In this document: positions 26,805 to 34,313 of the stretch, piece by piece
Layout: each line of letters opens with the position of its first letter
How positions within the stretch are numbered: the first letter of the stretch is position 1
Notes under the pieces: model-generated
What the model saw: the letters and a program-made list of their open reading frames with translations, nothing else
Told to the model about the DNA's origin: nothing
The model's database searches: none
Position numbers and translations under genes: made by a program
Source: Bacteroidota bacterium
GTDB taxonomy: Bacteria; Bacteroidota; Bacteroidia; Bacteroidales; VadinHA17
Length of the DNA stretch: 34,313 nt
Assembly: GCA_030605195.1 (NCBI GenBank)
Contig: JAUWBB010000006.1
Span: 1-34,313 of the forward strand
Direction of reading: 5' to 3'

Positions 26805-27374
26805 ATGGCAAGTACAGCAGATTTTAAAAACGGACTTTGCATTGAATATAACAATAACCTGTTTATCATTGTCCGGTTTCAACATGTAAAGCCAGGTAAA
26901 GGACCTGCCTTTGTGAGAACCAAATTAAAAAGTGTTACAACCGGAAAGGTTATTGAAAATACTTTTTCTGCAGGGGTTAAAGTCAATCTGGCAAGAATAG
27001 AGCGGAGACCTTACCAATTTCTATATAAGGATGAGATTGGGTACAATTTTATGCATACGGAAACCTTTGAACAGATCCATGTTGAAGAAAAGCTTATTTC
27101 AACTCCTATGTTGTTAAAGGAAGGTCAGGAAGTTGAAATTATTTATCATGCTGATACGGAGACCCCGATCTCCATTGAACTGCCGCCGTTTGTAGTTCTG
27201 GAAATTACTTACTCCGAACCAGGTGTTAGAGGGGATACTACATCCACAACCGCTCAAAAACCCGCGACAGTAGAAACAGGTGCAAAAATTAATGTCCCCA
27301 TCTTTATCAATACAGGAGATAAAATTAAAATTGATACCCGGGACCAATCCTATGTTGAAAGGGTAAAAGAGTAA
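26805..27374 (+). CDS. efp: Elongation factor P
   Basis: A 189-residue, full-length three-domain EF-P (KOW-like domain plus two OB domains). It binds between the P and E sites of stalled ribosomes and speeds peptide bonds at polyproline stretches. The domain I loop reads HVKPGKGPAFVRTKLK, with the tip lysine K32, so modification at lysine is possible, although no modification genes are in this window. The conserved GYNFMHTETFEQI and the C-terminal GAKINVPIFINTGDKIKIDTRDQSYVERV are clear. A GC-rich terminator follows at 27380. Confidence 0.97.
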   Translation: MASTADFKNGLCIEYNNNLFIIVRFQHVKPGKGPAFVRTKLKSVTTGKVIENTFSAGVKVNLARIERRPYQFLYKDEIGYNFMHTETFEQIHVEEKLISTPMLLKEGQEVEIIYHADTETPISIELPPFVVLEITYSEPGVRGDTTSTTAQKPATVETGAKINVPIFINTGDKIKIDTRDQSYVERVKE

Positions 27375-27379
27375 ATACT

Positions 27380-27401
27380 CGCCTTCTGAGAAGGCGGTTT
27401 T
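27380..27401 (+). terminator. Rho-independent terminator of efp
   Basis: CGCCTT-CTGAG-AAGGCG followed by GTTTT, starting six bases after the efp stop codon. The stem is short (6 bp, extendable to 8) but GC-rich. Confidence 0.7.
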
Positions 27402-27492
27402 GATTCGCCCCGCAACCAGGACAATATTTTAGAAATTCGAATTAATTTCACAGATATCATTACGGAGAAATACAAAACAATTTTCCTGAAAA

Positions 27493-28722
27493 ATGACGAG
27501 TAAGGGATCCATAAACCGGCTGAAAATGTCCAAATTTAAGTTAAATGCCTTATTGGACATTACCCAGGCCATTACTGCAAATCTTCCTGTAGATGAATTG
27601 CTTAAAAAATATGAGAAAATCCTCAGGGAGGAATTAAATATAGGTAAGATACTGATCCATAAGTTTAGTGTTAAATGGGAATGTATCCTTGCTGCCGGCT
27701 GCTCCACGGATATGTGCAAAAAAATTGATGTGGAAAGGGATTTAATGAAATACTCCGAGATAACATTTGTTTCTTCCGGTGGAGACAATATTCTGAAGGC
27801 TTTTGATATTATTATTCCGGTTTTTAATAATAACGTACATCTTGCATTTGTTTTAATTGGTGATATCGATGAAGAAGGCGAAGGAGTCAGTCCGGTGATC
27901 AAGCACCTTAATTTCATACAAACCGTCTCGAATATCATAATTGTTGCCATTGAAAACATACGCTTGTTTAATGAAAGTTTGCGCCAGGTAGCAATAAAGA
28001 AAGAGCTGGAGTTGGCTTCCAGAATGCAAACTATGTTAATTCCCGATAACCGTGAATTACCGCAAAACAACAAGGTTTTTGTTACGGGCTTTTATCTTCC
28101 TCACTATGATGTTGGCGGAGATTATTATGATTGTATTTTATTGAATGAAGAAGAGATCGGTTTTTGCATCGCCGATGTTTCAGGAAAAGGAATTTCCGCT
28201 GCACTTCTGATGTCAAATTTCCAGGCTAATTTAAGAGCCCTTTTTACTCACGAGATTTCATTGGTTTCCCTGGTCGAAAAATTGAATGAAAGGGTTATTT
28301 ACAGTGCTGCCGGCGAAAAATTTATCACATTATTCGTTGCCAGGTATAACTACAATACCAAAATCCTGCAATACATCAATGCAGCACATAACCCACCTGT
28401 TTTTTACAATACCGTTTCAGGAAATATTTCCCTATTCCAAACCAGTTGTGTAGGGATGGGAATGCTGGATAAAATACCTGTAATTAACGAAGGATCACTT
28501 GAAATAAAGGAAAGGTCAAAAATACTTTGTTATACCGATGGCCTGTCTGAATTACCTGACGAAAACGGAGAAGAGATAGGAACCCGGGTAATAGAACAAA
28601 ATCTTTCCAATCAAGACAGGATTGACAAAAACATTAAAACCCTTATTGAAAAAGAAAATATTGTATCGGGTAGCACCAAGCTATTCGATGATGTTTCCAT
28701 TATAGGAATTGAATTCTATTAA
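27493..28722 (+). CDS. SpoIIE-type PP2C serine phosphatase with N-terminal GAF-like domain
   Basis: A 409-residue cytoplasmic signalling phosphatase. The N-terminal 20-165 looks like a GAF/sensor domain (LLDITQAITANLPVDELLKKYE start and VSNIIIVAIENIRLFNES exit helix). It is followed by a SpoIIE/PP2C catalytic domain with LASRMQTMLIP, HYDVGGDYYDC (metal-binding aspartates), CIADVSGKGISAALLMSNFQ, INAAHNPP and LCYTDGLSEL. Such proteins dephosphorylate anti-sigma-factor antagonists in partner-switching systems. No anti-sigma kinase or STAS partner lies in the window, so the target is unknown. Its last 23 bp overlap, tail to tail, the end of the O-antigen ligase gene. Confidence 0.92.
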   Translation: MTSKGSINRLKMSKFKLNALLDITQAITANLPVDELLKKYEKILREELNIGKILIHKFSVKWECILAAGCSTDMCKKIDVERDLMKYSEITFVSSGGDNILKAFDIIIPVFNNNVHLAFVLIGDIDEEGEGVSPVIKHLNFIQTVSNIIIVAIENIRLFNESLRQVAIKKELELASRMQTMLIPDNRELPQNNKVFVTGFYLPHYDVGGDYYDCILLNEEEIGFCIADVSGKGISAALLMSNFQANLRALFTHEISLVSLVEKLNERVIYSAAGEKFITLFVARYNYNTKILQYINAAHNPPVFYNTVSGNISLFQTSCVGMGMLDKIPVINEGSLEIKERSKILCYTDGLSELPDENGEEIGTRVIEQNLSNQDRIDKNIKTLIEKENIVSGSTKLFDDVSIIGIEFY

Positions 28723-30145
28723 TGGCTTTTGAGGTAAAGACATCCATAGCTACAAGTATGGCTATGAAACCCCAGAATGGCGCAGATGCCTTATCCGAAT
28801 CAAGAAAATTATTCAAAAATCCATGTGTAAAATAAGTTATCAGGCCCAGTAAAACGGATAGGGAAAGGATCTTGAATTCAGGCTTTGTCGCGTTTTTATA
28901 TACCCTTAGCCCGGTAATTACCGATAGAATAATAATTATCAGGAAGGTTAAGGTACCTAATACTCCTGATTCAGATAAGGGTCCAAGGTATTCGCTATGA
29001 GCATTCCCATGCTCGGCAAAATTTGTACTAATAATCGTACGGTCATGGGATACCTGAAAGGGTGCGTATTGAAACATATACGTACCTGGCCCCCAGCCAA
29101 AGAATGGTTTTTCATTAAACATTCTTACAGCACATTTCCAACGGTTAATCCGTTCCAGATTAGAAACATCAGAAGTAATATTCGAAACGGATTGAATGTG
29201 TTTGGAAAACTCTTTTGAAGAGTCCTGCCGGTTTTTTTCCAGTGTGATTTTAATCTCCGGCCATGAAACCGCGATAAGTCCGAAAATCAGAATACCTGCA
29301 AAAATCAGATACTGAATCCTTATTCGCAGTTTCACAACGATAAAAACCAGTATTGCGGCACCAACGCTTAACCAGGCTGCCCGTGAATATGACAATACAA
29401 GCGCAAAAATAAAAATACCGGTTAAAATCAAAATAAAAATCCGTCTAAAATATGCCTTCCCACCCGTGAAACCAAACCCAACCAAAACAGGGATAAACAT
29501 AGCCAATACAGCACCATATGCCGTATGATCATTATAAAAAGGATGAACTGCCGAATGGGCTGCTTTCTGGTTAACAAGGCCGTATTGTGAATGATTTATA
29601 ATGGTATAGACTATAACGGCTAAAAAAGGAATGACATAAAACCAGATATACCGTTTCATGTTTTTAGGATTAGAAAAAATCTGTGTTGCCAGAAAATAAA
29701 AAGCTGTTAAAAACCATATTCGGGTAATTAGAAATTTAAAAGATACAAGAGGAAGGGTGCTTGTTATGCTGGTGATAAATATCCAAATCAGGTTCAAATA
29801 AATGGCGATTGAAACAGGATGTAAAAAGATCCTGCGATCCATGTTTTCGGTTGAGAACGATTTAAAAATAAACAACAGTAAAATTCCAAACAACAAAGGT
29901 TCGGTTGGCAGGTGCAGATCGAATTCCAGATCAGTGACAAACTCCTTTAATGAAATAGAGATTGGGGTGAGAAAAACAATAACCAGTAACAACTTGTCCA
30001 TTGCAAGCAAACCCAGGGCAACAAGAGCAAGAATAAGGGGAACAAAACTCAGGAAATAAAACTCCTTAGCAATAAGAATGGAATTAGCAAGGATAAAAAT
30101 TCCTGAAAGAAGATATATCCAAACAAGGTGTTTTCTTTCGGTCAA
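28700..30145 (-). CDS. O-antigen ligase/polymerase-family membrane protein
   Basis: A 481-residue integral inner-membrane protein with about 10-12 hydrophobic helices. It has a large periplasmic loop in the second half (about residues 290-390) that carries the Wzy_C-type features FFGWGPGTYMFQYAPFQ and EHGNAHSEYLGPLSESG. The NAHSEYL histidine region is the usual functional site. It ligates or polymerises lipid-linked surface polysaccharide units. It is read after wzz, with only 14 bp between, which suggests one transcript and one polysaccharide system. Ligase and polymerase cannot be separated by sequence alone. No other glycan genes are in view. Confidence 0.87.
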   Translation of the reverse strand: MTERKHLVWIYLLSGIFILANSILIAKEFYFLSFVPLILALVALGLLAMDKLLLVIVFLTPISISLKEFVTDLEFDLHLPTEPLLFGILLLFIFKSFSTENMDRRIFLHPVSIAIYLNLIWIFITSITSTLPLVSFKFLITRIWFLTAFYFLATQIFSNPKNMKRYIWFYVIPFLAVIVYTIINHSQYGLVNQKAAHSAVHPFYNDHTAYGAVLAMFIPVLVGFGFTGGKAYFRRIFILILTGIFIFALVLSYSRAAWLSVGAAILVFIVVKLRIRIQYLIFAGILIFGLIAVSWPEIKITLEKNRQDSSKEFSKHIQSVSNITSDVSNLERINRWKCAVRMFNEKPFFGWGPGTYMFQYAPFQVSHDRTIISTNFAEHGNAHSEYLGPLSESGVLGTLTFLIIIILSVITGLRVYKNATKPEFKILSLSVLLGLITYFTHGFLNNFLDSDKASAPFWGFIAILVAMDVFTSKAINRIQFL

Positions 30146-30159
30146 AACGAATAAAAGAT

Positions 30160-31173
30160 TTAACGATTAACTCTGTCCCTGATACTTTTGAAAACAAACA
30201 TAAGAATAAGGGCAAGAAAAAAAGCCGACACAGTAGATACAAAAACAATCAGGCTTTTGTTGGGATATGATTTTTTCTCTGCCATGTATGCATGATCCAC
30301 TATAAATTTATAAGGTAGATTCTGATTAGCATCAACCTGCGCTTCAGCATATTTAGCTTTTAGTTCACTCAAATGCTCCTTTTCGTACTCGAGGAAATCA
30401 CTAATAGAGACATAAGCTCCGCCATATCTCTTTAATATCTCTAATTTCTTTTCGATTTCCCTGGCTCCTTCAACATTTTTTTCTACAATAGCAACGGCAT
30501 AAGCATTGCTAAACATTTCAGCCTGTGCTTCATAATCATAAACACCAAAGCTCCTGAGGACATTTAACGAATCCTCCAAAACCCGGATCTGGTCACGAAG
30601 GGAAAAATACTCCTCTTCCACCACTTTTAATGCCAGAAATGCCCTGTCCTGTTGCATCAGGTTCATGGTGGAATCCATAAGCGATGCAATGTTATTAGCT
30701 ATATTGGCAGCAATTTGCGGATCGGTATCCAGTACTGAAATTTCAACCGACATGAATTGCGTCTTTTTAAAGCTAATGTTCTTCTTATACTTGTTACGAA
30801 GTCTTGTCAACGGAAATTTTGAGTCCGGATCAACTTCATAATGATCCGTCAAATCATATTTCTTAATAATCCTGTCACGTATCTGACTTGAATTCAATAC
30901 CTGTAAAATATGCTCAGCCTCTTCCTCCTCCCCTAAGGTTAAAATTCCCTTCTGATAAGGATTATCGGTTAAGAGGGTTTTAGAAACCGATGTGGATGAA
31001 GCAGGAAACATAACCACAGTTGATTTGAACTTGGGAGGAATGGTAAGGGAGGCTATTAACGAAACTAAAAAAGCGAATAAAGAAATAACTATCAGGGGGA
31101 TTTTTCTCCTGTATAAGTACAAGATCAAATCAATCGAATCAAAACGAAAATCTTCATTTTTTGAATTTTCCAT
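30160..31173 (-). CDS. Wzz-type polysaccharide chain-length determinant
   Basis: A 337-residue inner-membrane protein with two membrane helices (about 30-50 and 310-330) and a long periplasmic coiled-coil region between. The FDSIDLILYLYRRKIPLIVIS opening and the IPPKFKSTVVMFPAS segment are typical of Wzz/GumC-like polysaccharide co-polymerases. There is no C-terminal kinase domain, so it belongs to the short Wzz group. It sets the length of polysaccharide made with the downstream ligase/polymerase. A 487-bp intergenic region lies upstream (31174-31660) and must contain its promoter. Confidence 0.88.
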   Translation of the reverse strand: MENSKNEDFRFDSIDLILYLYRRKIPLIVISLFAFLVSLIASLTIPPKFKSTVVMFPASSTSVSKTLLTDNPYQKGILTLGEEEEAEHILQVLNSSQIRDRIIKKYDLTDHYEVDPDSKFPLTRLRNKYKKNISFKKTQFMSVEISVLDTDPQIAANIANNIASLMDSTMNLMQQDRAFLALKVVEEEYFSLRDQIRVLEDSLNVLRSFGVYDYEAQAEMFSNAYAVAIVEKNVEGAREIEKKLEILKRYGGAYVSISDFLEYEKEHLSELKAKYAEAQVDANQNLPYKFIVDHAYMAEKKSYPNKSLIVFVSTVSAFFLALILMFVFKSIRDRVNR

Positions 31174-31318
31174 GAGTAGAAATTAAAGTGAGCAAATGAA
31201 ACAGGATTGTGAGCAATTAAGTTTAATTATCCAACGAAAGAATCAATAAAAAATTATAGGTATAGGCGTTTAGATCGCACAAATTCAATAATTAAATCCA
31301 GCTTTGTAAATTACATGA

Positions 31319-31403
31319 TGTCAGATGTTTCCACCTGACATTGAATACTGAAGTAATTAAAATCTTGCCATATCATTAACTGTCGGATGGAAACATCCGA
31401 CAG
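31319..31403. repeat. Two related small hairpins (GTCGGATGTTTCC type) in opposite orientation
   Basis: CTGTCGGATG-GAAA-CATCCGACAG (31380-31403) is a perfect 10-bp stem with a GAAA tetraloop. TGTCAGATGTTTCCACCTGACA (31319-31340) is the same unit on the opposite strand, with a compensatory G-C to A-T pair change. The 487-bp gap 31174-31660 otherwise holds a third hairpin, ACCCTGAC/GTCAGGGT (31529-31550), and no gene. Confidence 0.65.
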
Positions 31404-31660
31404 CATCGTAACGATTGATAGATTTTGCAATAGATATTATCCTTCTTGTTGAATCTCTTTCAAACACAAAGTCTGCAAATCACGTTGGAGTACAGTAACG
31501 CAAAAACAACGTTAACATTTTTTATTTAACCCTGACGTTTTAGTCAGGGTGTGACCAAAGCGTCATCACATTCGACAGTTATTATTTAAAATACAGGGCT
31601 AATCTTCAATACCTTACTAAAAAGGATGGTAGCAAACAATCCAATACGTTCTTATTACTT

Positions 31661-32971
31661 TTATCTTTTGTCTTCTTCACTGGTTATAAGAATTAAGAAA
31701 TAGGTTTTCTTCCCTTTTTGTACCAATATGTATTTTTTATTTATCAAATGACCCATGCTTACCACAAAGTCAGGATGATTGATTTTCTCCTTATTCAAAC
31801 TTAAACCACCTCCCTGGATCAGTCGCCTTAATTCTCCCCTGGAAGAAAAAATGGAAGTCTTTACTGTAAGCAGATCCGGCAGATTCAATCCTTCTTCCAG
31901 TTCTTTTTGGCTGACAATAAACTGGGGTACTCCTTCGAAAACATCGACAAAGGTATTTTCGTCGATAGTTTTAAGTAATTCAGTGGTGCCTTTCCCGAAA
32001 AGGATCTGTGAAGCGTCAAATGCTGCCTTGTATTCTTTTTCACCGTGTGTCAGAATGGTTACTTCTTCAGCCAGAACTTTCTGAAGCAGCCTGAGATGCG
32101 GCGCTTCCCGGTGTTTTGTAATAAGCTTATCTATGTTATCACGTGATAACATCGTAAATATCCTGATAAAATTCTCAGCATCGGCGTCCGACACATTTAA
32201 CCAGAATTGATAATATTTGTACGGAGATGTCCTTTCAGGATCCAGCCAAACATTTCCCGATTCAGTTTTACCAAATTTTCCTCCGTCTGCTTTTGTAATA
32301 AGCGGGCTGGTTAGGGCAAATGCTTCGCCACCGGTTTTTCGGCGGATTAATTCGGTGCCGGTTAAAATATTTCCCCATTGGTCCGATCCTCCCATCTGGA
32401 ACTTGCAATTTTTTGTTTGATAAAGATGAAGAAAATCAGTTCCCTGAACCAGTTGGTATGAAAATTCAGTGAATGACATCCCTGTATTGGAATCGGAACT
32501 TAACCGTTTTTTCACGGAGTCCTTAGCCATCATATAATTAACGGTGATATGTTTACCGATGCTGCGGATAAAATCTAAAAAGGAGTATTCCTTCATCCAG
32601 TCATAATTATTCACCATTTCGGCAACATTGGGTTTATCTGAATCGAAATCCAGAAAACGCGAAAGTTGCTTTTTAATTCTTTCCTGGTTGAAACGTAGGG
32701 TTTTCTCATCCAGTAGCTGACGCTCCTGGGATTTGCCGGACGGATCACCGATCATTCCCGTTGCACCACCGATCAGAACAATGGGTTTGTGGCCCGCTAA
32801 CTGGAAATGTTTTAACATCATGATCTGAACCAGGTTGCCGATATGTAAGGAATCCGAACTGGGATCAAACCCGATATAGGCGATTACCCTTTCTTTTTTT
32901 AACAGTTCCTGAGTACCGGGCATGATGTCATGAATCATCCCTCTCCAGCGTAATTCTTCAACAAAATTCAT
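31661..32971 (-). CDS. tyrS: Tyrosyl-tRNA synthetase
   Basis: A 436-residue class I aminoacyl-tRNA synthetase that charges tRNA-Tyr. The Rossmann fold shows [13 protein letters not shown] (HIGH motif 43-46), then [17 protein letters not shown], the tyrosine pocket [13 protein letters not shown] and [10 protein letters not shown], and the KMSKS-equivalent KFGKT at residues 232-236. An S4-like RNA-binding domain closes the protein ([17 protein letters not shown]). Full length. Its ATG overlaps the stop codon of a tiny upstream frame (TAATG), suggesting translational coupling. No leader or T-box was seen. Confidence 0.97.
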   Translation of the reverse strand: MNFVEELRWRGMIHDIMPGTQELLKKERVIAYIGFDPSSDSLHIGNLVQIMMLKHFQLAGHKPIVLIGGATGMIGDPSGKSQERQLLDEKTLRFNQERIKKQLSRFLDFDSDKPNVAEMVNNYDWMKEYSFLDFIRSIGKHITVNYMMAKDSVKKRLSSDSNTGMSFTEFSYQLVQGTDFLHLYQTKNCKFQMGGSDQWGNILTGTELIRRKTGGEAFALTSPLITKADGGKFGKTESGNVWLDPERTSPYKYYQFWLNVSDADAENFIRIFTMLSRDNIDKLITKHREAPHLRLLQKVLAEEVTILTHGEKEYKAAFDASQILFGKGTTELLKTIDENTFVDVFEGVPQFIVSQKELEEGLNLPDLLTVKTSIFSSRGELRRLIQGGGLSLNKEKINHPDFVVSMGHLINKKYILVQKGKKTYFLILITSEEDKR

Positions 32972-33129
32972 TATTCAAATAAATTTCCGGCAAAGATAAC
33001 AAATAGCGAGAAAAAGAAACTGAAAAAAACACCCAAGGTATCCTTTGCGATTTCCCGGGATGGCCGGTTAAGACCTTTGGCCGACTGGCCACAATTCGAA
33101 CAGGTTGTTATGCTGGGATTATCCTCCAT
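32971..33129 (-). pseudogene. Tiny DUF3667-like remnant coupled to tyrS
   Basis: A 52-codon frame from ATG 33127-33129 to TAA 32971-32973. It begins with one zinc-ribbon half, TTCSNCGQSAKGLNRPSREI, then AKDTLGVFFSF. That is the usual start of DUF3667 membrane proteins in Bacteroidota, and the FF-SF position is where their FNFDS-type segment follows. Instead it jumps to a hydrophobic end, [18 protein letters not shown]3667 proteins are normally about 200-350 residues with several membrane helices, so most of the gene seems deleted in frame. A real short zinc-ribbon membrane peptide is the alternative. Its stop overlaps the tyrS start by one base. Confidence 0.55.
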
Positions 33130-33161
33130 TTCTGATTAATTCGAGTTGCAAATTAGGTTAC

Positions 33162-33451
33162 TTAGAGTTTGTCCATAAAGTCATTGTTACACAAACAAAG
33201 CACCAAAAAACAAAACTCAAATTACAAATAAAATCCAAATTTCAATGACCAAAAAATCAAACAAATTTTTGTATATATACTGTTTGGGGTTTGTTTTTTC
33301 GAACATTGGATATTACCTGCCCCGTGAAATAAATCGGAGATTTAATGCGGAGCATTATTTCACGGGGTAAATTATTTGTTTTTTGTGCCGATAGCTATCA
33401 GTATTGTAATTTATTTATAAACGAAATATTGAGTTTATGGATAGGCTCTAA
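33162..33451. repeat. MITE-like AT-rich element with terminal inverted repeats
   Basis: TTAGAGTTTGTCCATAAAGT (from 33162) is mirrored by TTTATGGATAGGCTCTAA (33434-33451), imperfect but clear. The interior carries GCACCAAAAAACAAAACTCA and the hairpin 33320-33367. It is the same family as 3731-3945 and fills most of the gap between the DUF3667 remnant and cvpA. No ORF was seen. Confidence 0.72.
33320..33367. repeat. CCCCGTGAAATAA double-hairpin repeat, copy 2
   Basis: CCCCGTGAAATAA (33320-33332) pairs with TTATTTCACGGGG (33355-33367). A nested AATGC-GGA-GCATT hairpin lies inside. It differs from 25449-25496 only at two positions (TCGGAG/TCGTAG and GCGGAG/GCGAAG), both in loop regions. It is inserted inside the 33162-33451 element. 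Confidence 0.8.
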
Positions 33452-33501
33452 TTAATTTACGACACTCTGTTCTTATGATTGTATAAATAACCCCCTCTGT
33501 T

Positions 33502-33525
33502 TCTCCCCCTAAAAACAGGGGGAGA
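33502..33525 (-). terminator. GC-rich hairpin downstream of cvpA
   Basis: TCTCCCCCT (33502-33510) pairs perfectly with AGGGGGAGA (33517-33525) around a six-base loop, 13 bp past the cvpA stop. No T-run follows on the minus strand, so termination strength is doubtful. Confidence 0.45.
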
Positions 33526-33538
33526 TCGATCGGGTGTT

Positions 33539-34084
33539 CTATAAAAGACTGAGAACTATTACCTTATCCTTCTTTCTGAGGTCTTCAATATTTTCACGGA
33601 TTTCCTCGAAGTCAAGGTATGGAAAGATGGCCGGGGCAAAATTGAGAACCGGCCCGTAGAGAAGGGATTTTTCGAGTTTCTCTTTTGGAAGGAAGTTTGC
33701 CTTCTGGTTTACAGCGTCTAATATCACCAAAACAATGCTTAAAATAAAGGCAATTTTAACCACACCAAAAACAATTCCCGCTAACCGGTTAATGAATCCC
33801 AGGGCAATTGCCTTTACCAGTTTATCCAGAAATCGTGCCAATAAATGAACGACAATAACTATACACACAAAAGTTATGGCAAATGCGATTAAGGAGAGGT
33901 ATTTTGTAGTCAGGTCGAATTGTTCAACCAGAAAATCCGCTGTTAGGCCGGAGAACTTTATGGCCCCGAAAATGCCAAGGATAAGGGCGGCAAGGGAAGC
34001 TACTTCAATGATGAGTCCGTTTTTAAAGCCTTTATACGCAGCCCAAAGAAGAAAGATAGCAAGTATCAGGTCGATGTAATTCAT
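33539..34084 (-). CDS. cvpA: CvpA family membrane protein
   Basis: A 181-residue inner-membrane protein with four predicted helices: MNYIDLILAIFLLWAAYKGF, the segment around IIEVASLAALILGIFGAI, LIAFAITFVCIVIVVHLLA, and VVKIAFILSIVLVIL. The YKGFKNGLI turn after the first helix is a CvpA family mark. CvpA relatives are linked to colicin V production, envelope stress and bile resistance, but the molecular role is unsettled. It has a short charged C-terminal tail (FEEIRENIEDLRKKDK). The ATG start fits the first helix. It stands between a repeat element and a probable upstream gene end at 34272. Confidence 0.88.
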   Translation of the reverse strand: MNYIDLILAIFLLWAAYKGFKNGLIIEVASLAALILGIFGAIKFSGLTADFLVEQFDLTTKYLSLIAFAITFVCIVIVVHLLARFLDKLVKAIALGFINRLAGIVFGVVKIAFILSIVLVILDAVNQKANFLPKEKLEKSLLYGPVLNFAPAIFPYLDFEEIRENIEDLRKKDKVIVLSLL

Positions 34085-34271
34085 AAATAATTCAATAGTA
34101 ATTGTATTAGTTAATGGTTAATTGTTCATTACGGTTTTTAAATATTATGTTAGAAGATTCAACAGCTGAGCTAAGGCTAAGGGATTTGACTGCCCATTTT
34201 AGACTTATTAAATTCAATTTGTCTCATTTTTTTATTTTTCAGACATACCTTTCCTGTTTTATTTTGTTTAT

Positions 34272-34313
34272 TTATTTGAAATTTTCCAGCATTTTTCTCA
34301 TAGTTTCAGCATT
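34272..34313 (-). CDS. Possible C-terminal end of an upstream gene (window-truncated)
   Basis: A minus-strand frame open to the window edge reads NAETMRKMLENFK and then TAA at 34272-34274. Thirteen codons are too few to identify a protein, but the composition is protein-like and the strand matches cvpA. It could be chance. Confidence 0.3.
   Translation of the reverse strand, partial: NAETMRKMLENFK

Noticed and set aside
27429-28073. 214-aa minus-strand ORF opposite the phosphatase gene
   Set aside because: It is fully antisense to the GAF-like and early PP2C coding region and lacks any family motif.
31529-31550. Terminator of tyrS
   Set aside because: The ACCCTGAC/GTCAGGGT stem has no T-run on either strand and lies over 100 bp past the stop.
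1-34313. tRNA, rRNA, riboswitch or replication origin
   Set aside because: No cloverleaf arms, GTTCRA-type T-loops in context, known aptamer cores or DnaA-box clusters could be seen by eye.

Overview
The window looks like a chromosomal segment of a Bacteroidota bacterium, probably Bacteroidales or Marinilabiliales-like. The evidence is AT-rich intergenic DNA, lipoprotein signals with the cysteine right after the hydrophobic stretch, Gfo/Idh plus DUF1080 pairs, SusA-like GH13, giant VCBS/ASPIC lipoproteins, a TolC-HlyD-tsaB cluster, and almost no Shine-Dalgarno sequences. No rRNA, tRNA, CRISPR array or transposase gene was seen.

Layout. (1) 238-7315, plus strand: two tandem, clearly paralogous surface lipoproteins of about 1100 residues, made of calcium-binding FG-GAP/VCBS repeats with a central ASPIC/UnbV domain. 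(2) 7586-11952, minus strand: a compact sugar operon read DUF1080 -> Gfo/Idh oxidoreductase -> NagB-like deaminase -> small ORF -> GH130 lipoprotein. (3) 12533-19354: a decayed carbohydrate locus. An intact SusA-like GH13, a lipoprotein esterase and a class II fructose-bisphosphate aldolase survive. A GH53 galactanase, a second GH13, a CotH-like protein and a GH65 phosphorylase are broken. (4) 19609-28722: an unrecognised 290-aa protein, a YgjP-type metallopeptidase, TolC-HlyD-TsaB, a DUF3108 protein, EF-P and a SpoIIE-type phosphatase. (5) 28700-34084, minus strand: O-antigen ligase, Wzz, tyrosyl-tRNA synthetase preceded by a tiny DUF3667-like remnant, and CvpA.

The most unusual signal is a repeated style of gene damage. 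GH53 and GH65 each keep a recognisable N-terminus and C-terminus joined directly, with the whole catalytic body missing. The 52-aa ORF before tyrS looks like a DUF3667 protein shrunk in the same way, and the 56-aa ORF between nagB and GH130 may be another case. A GH13 fragment and a CotH fragment meet tail to tail at a CCCGGG palindrome. Either the locus has lost gene bodies by short-junction deletion, or the assembly is chimeric; read mapping would decide.

The second theme is several families of short non-coding repeats in nearly every long intergenic gap. They include MITE-like elements with terminal inverted repeats, a CCCCGTGAAATAA double hairpin in three copies, and a small GTCGGATG hairpin with a compensatory base change. 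No mobilising enzyme is encoded here.
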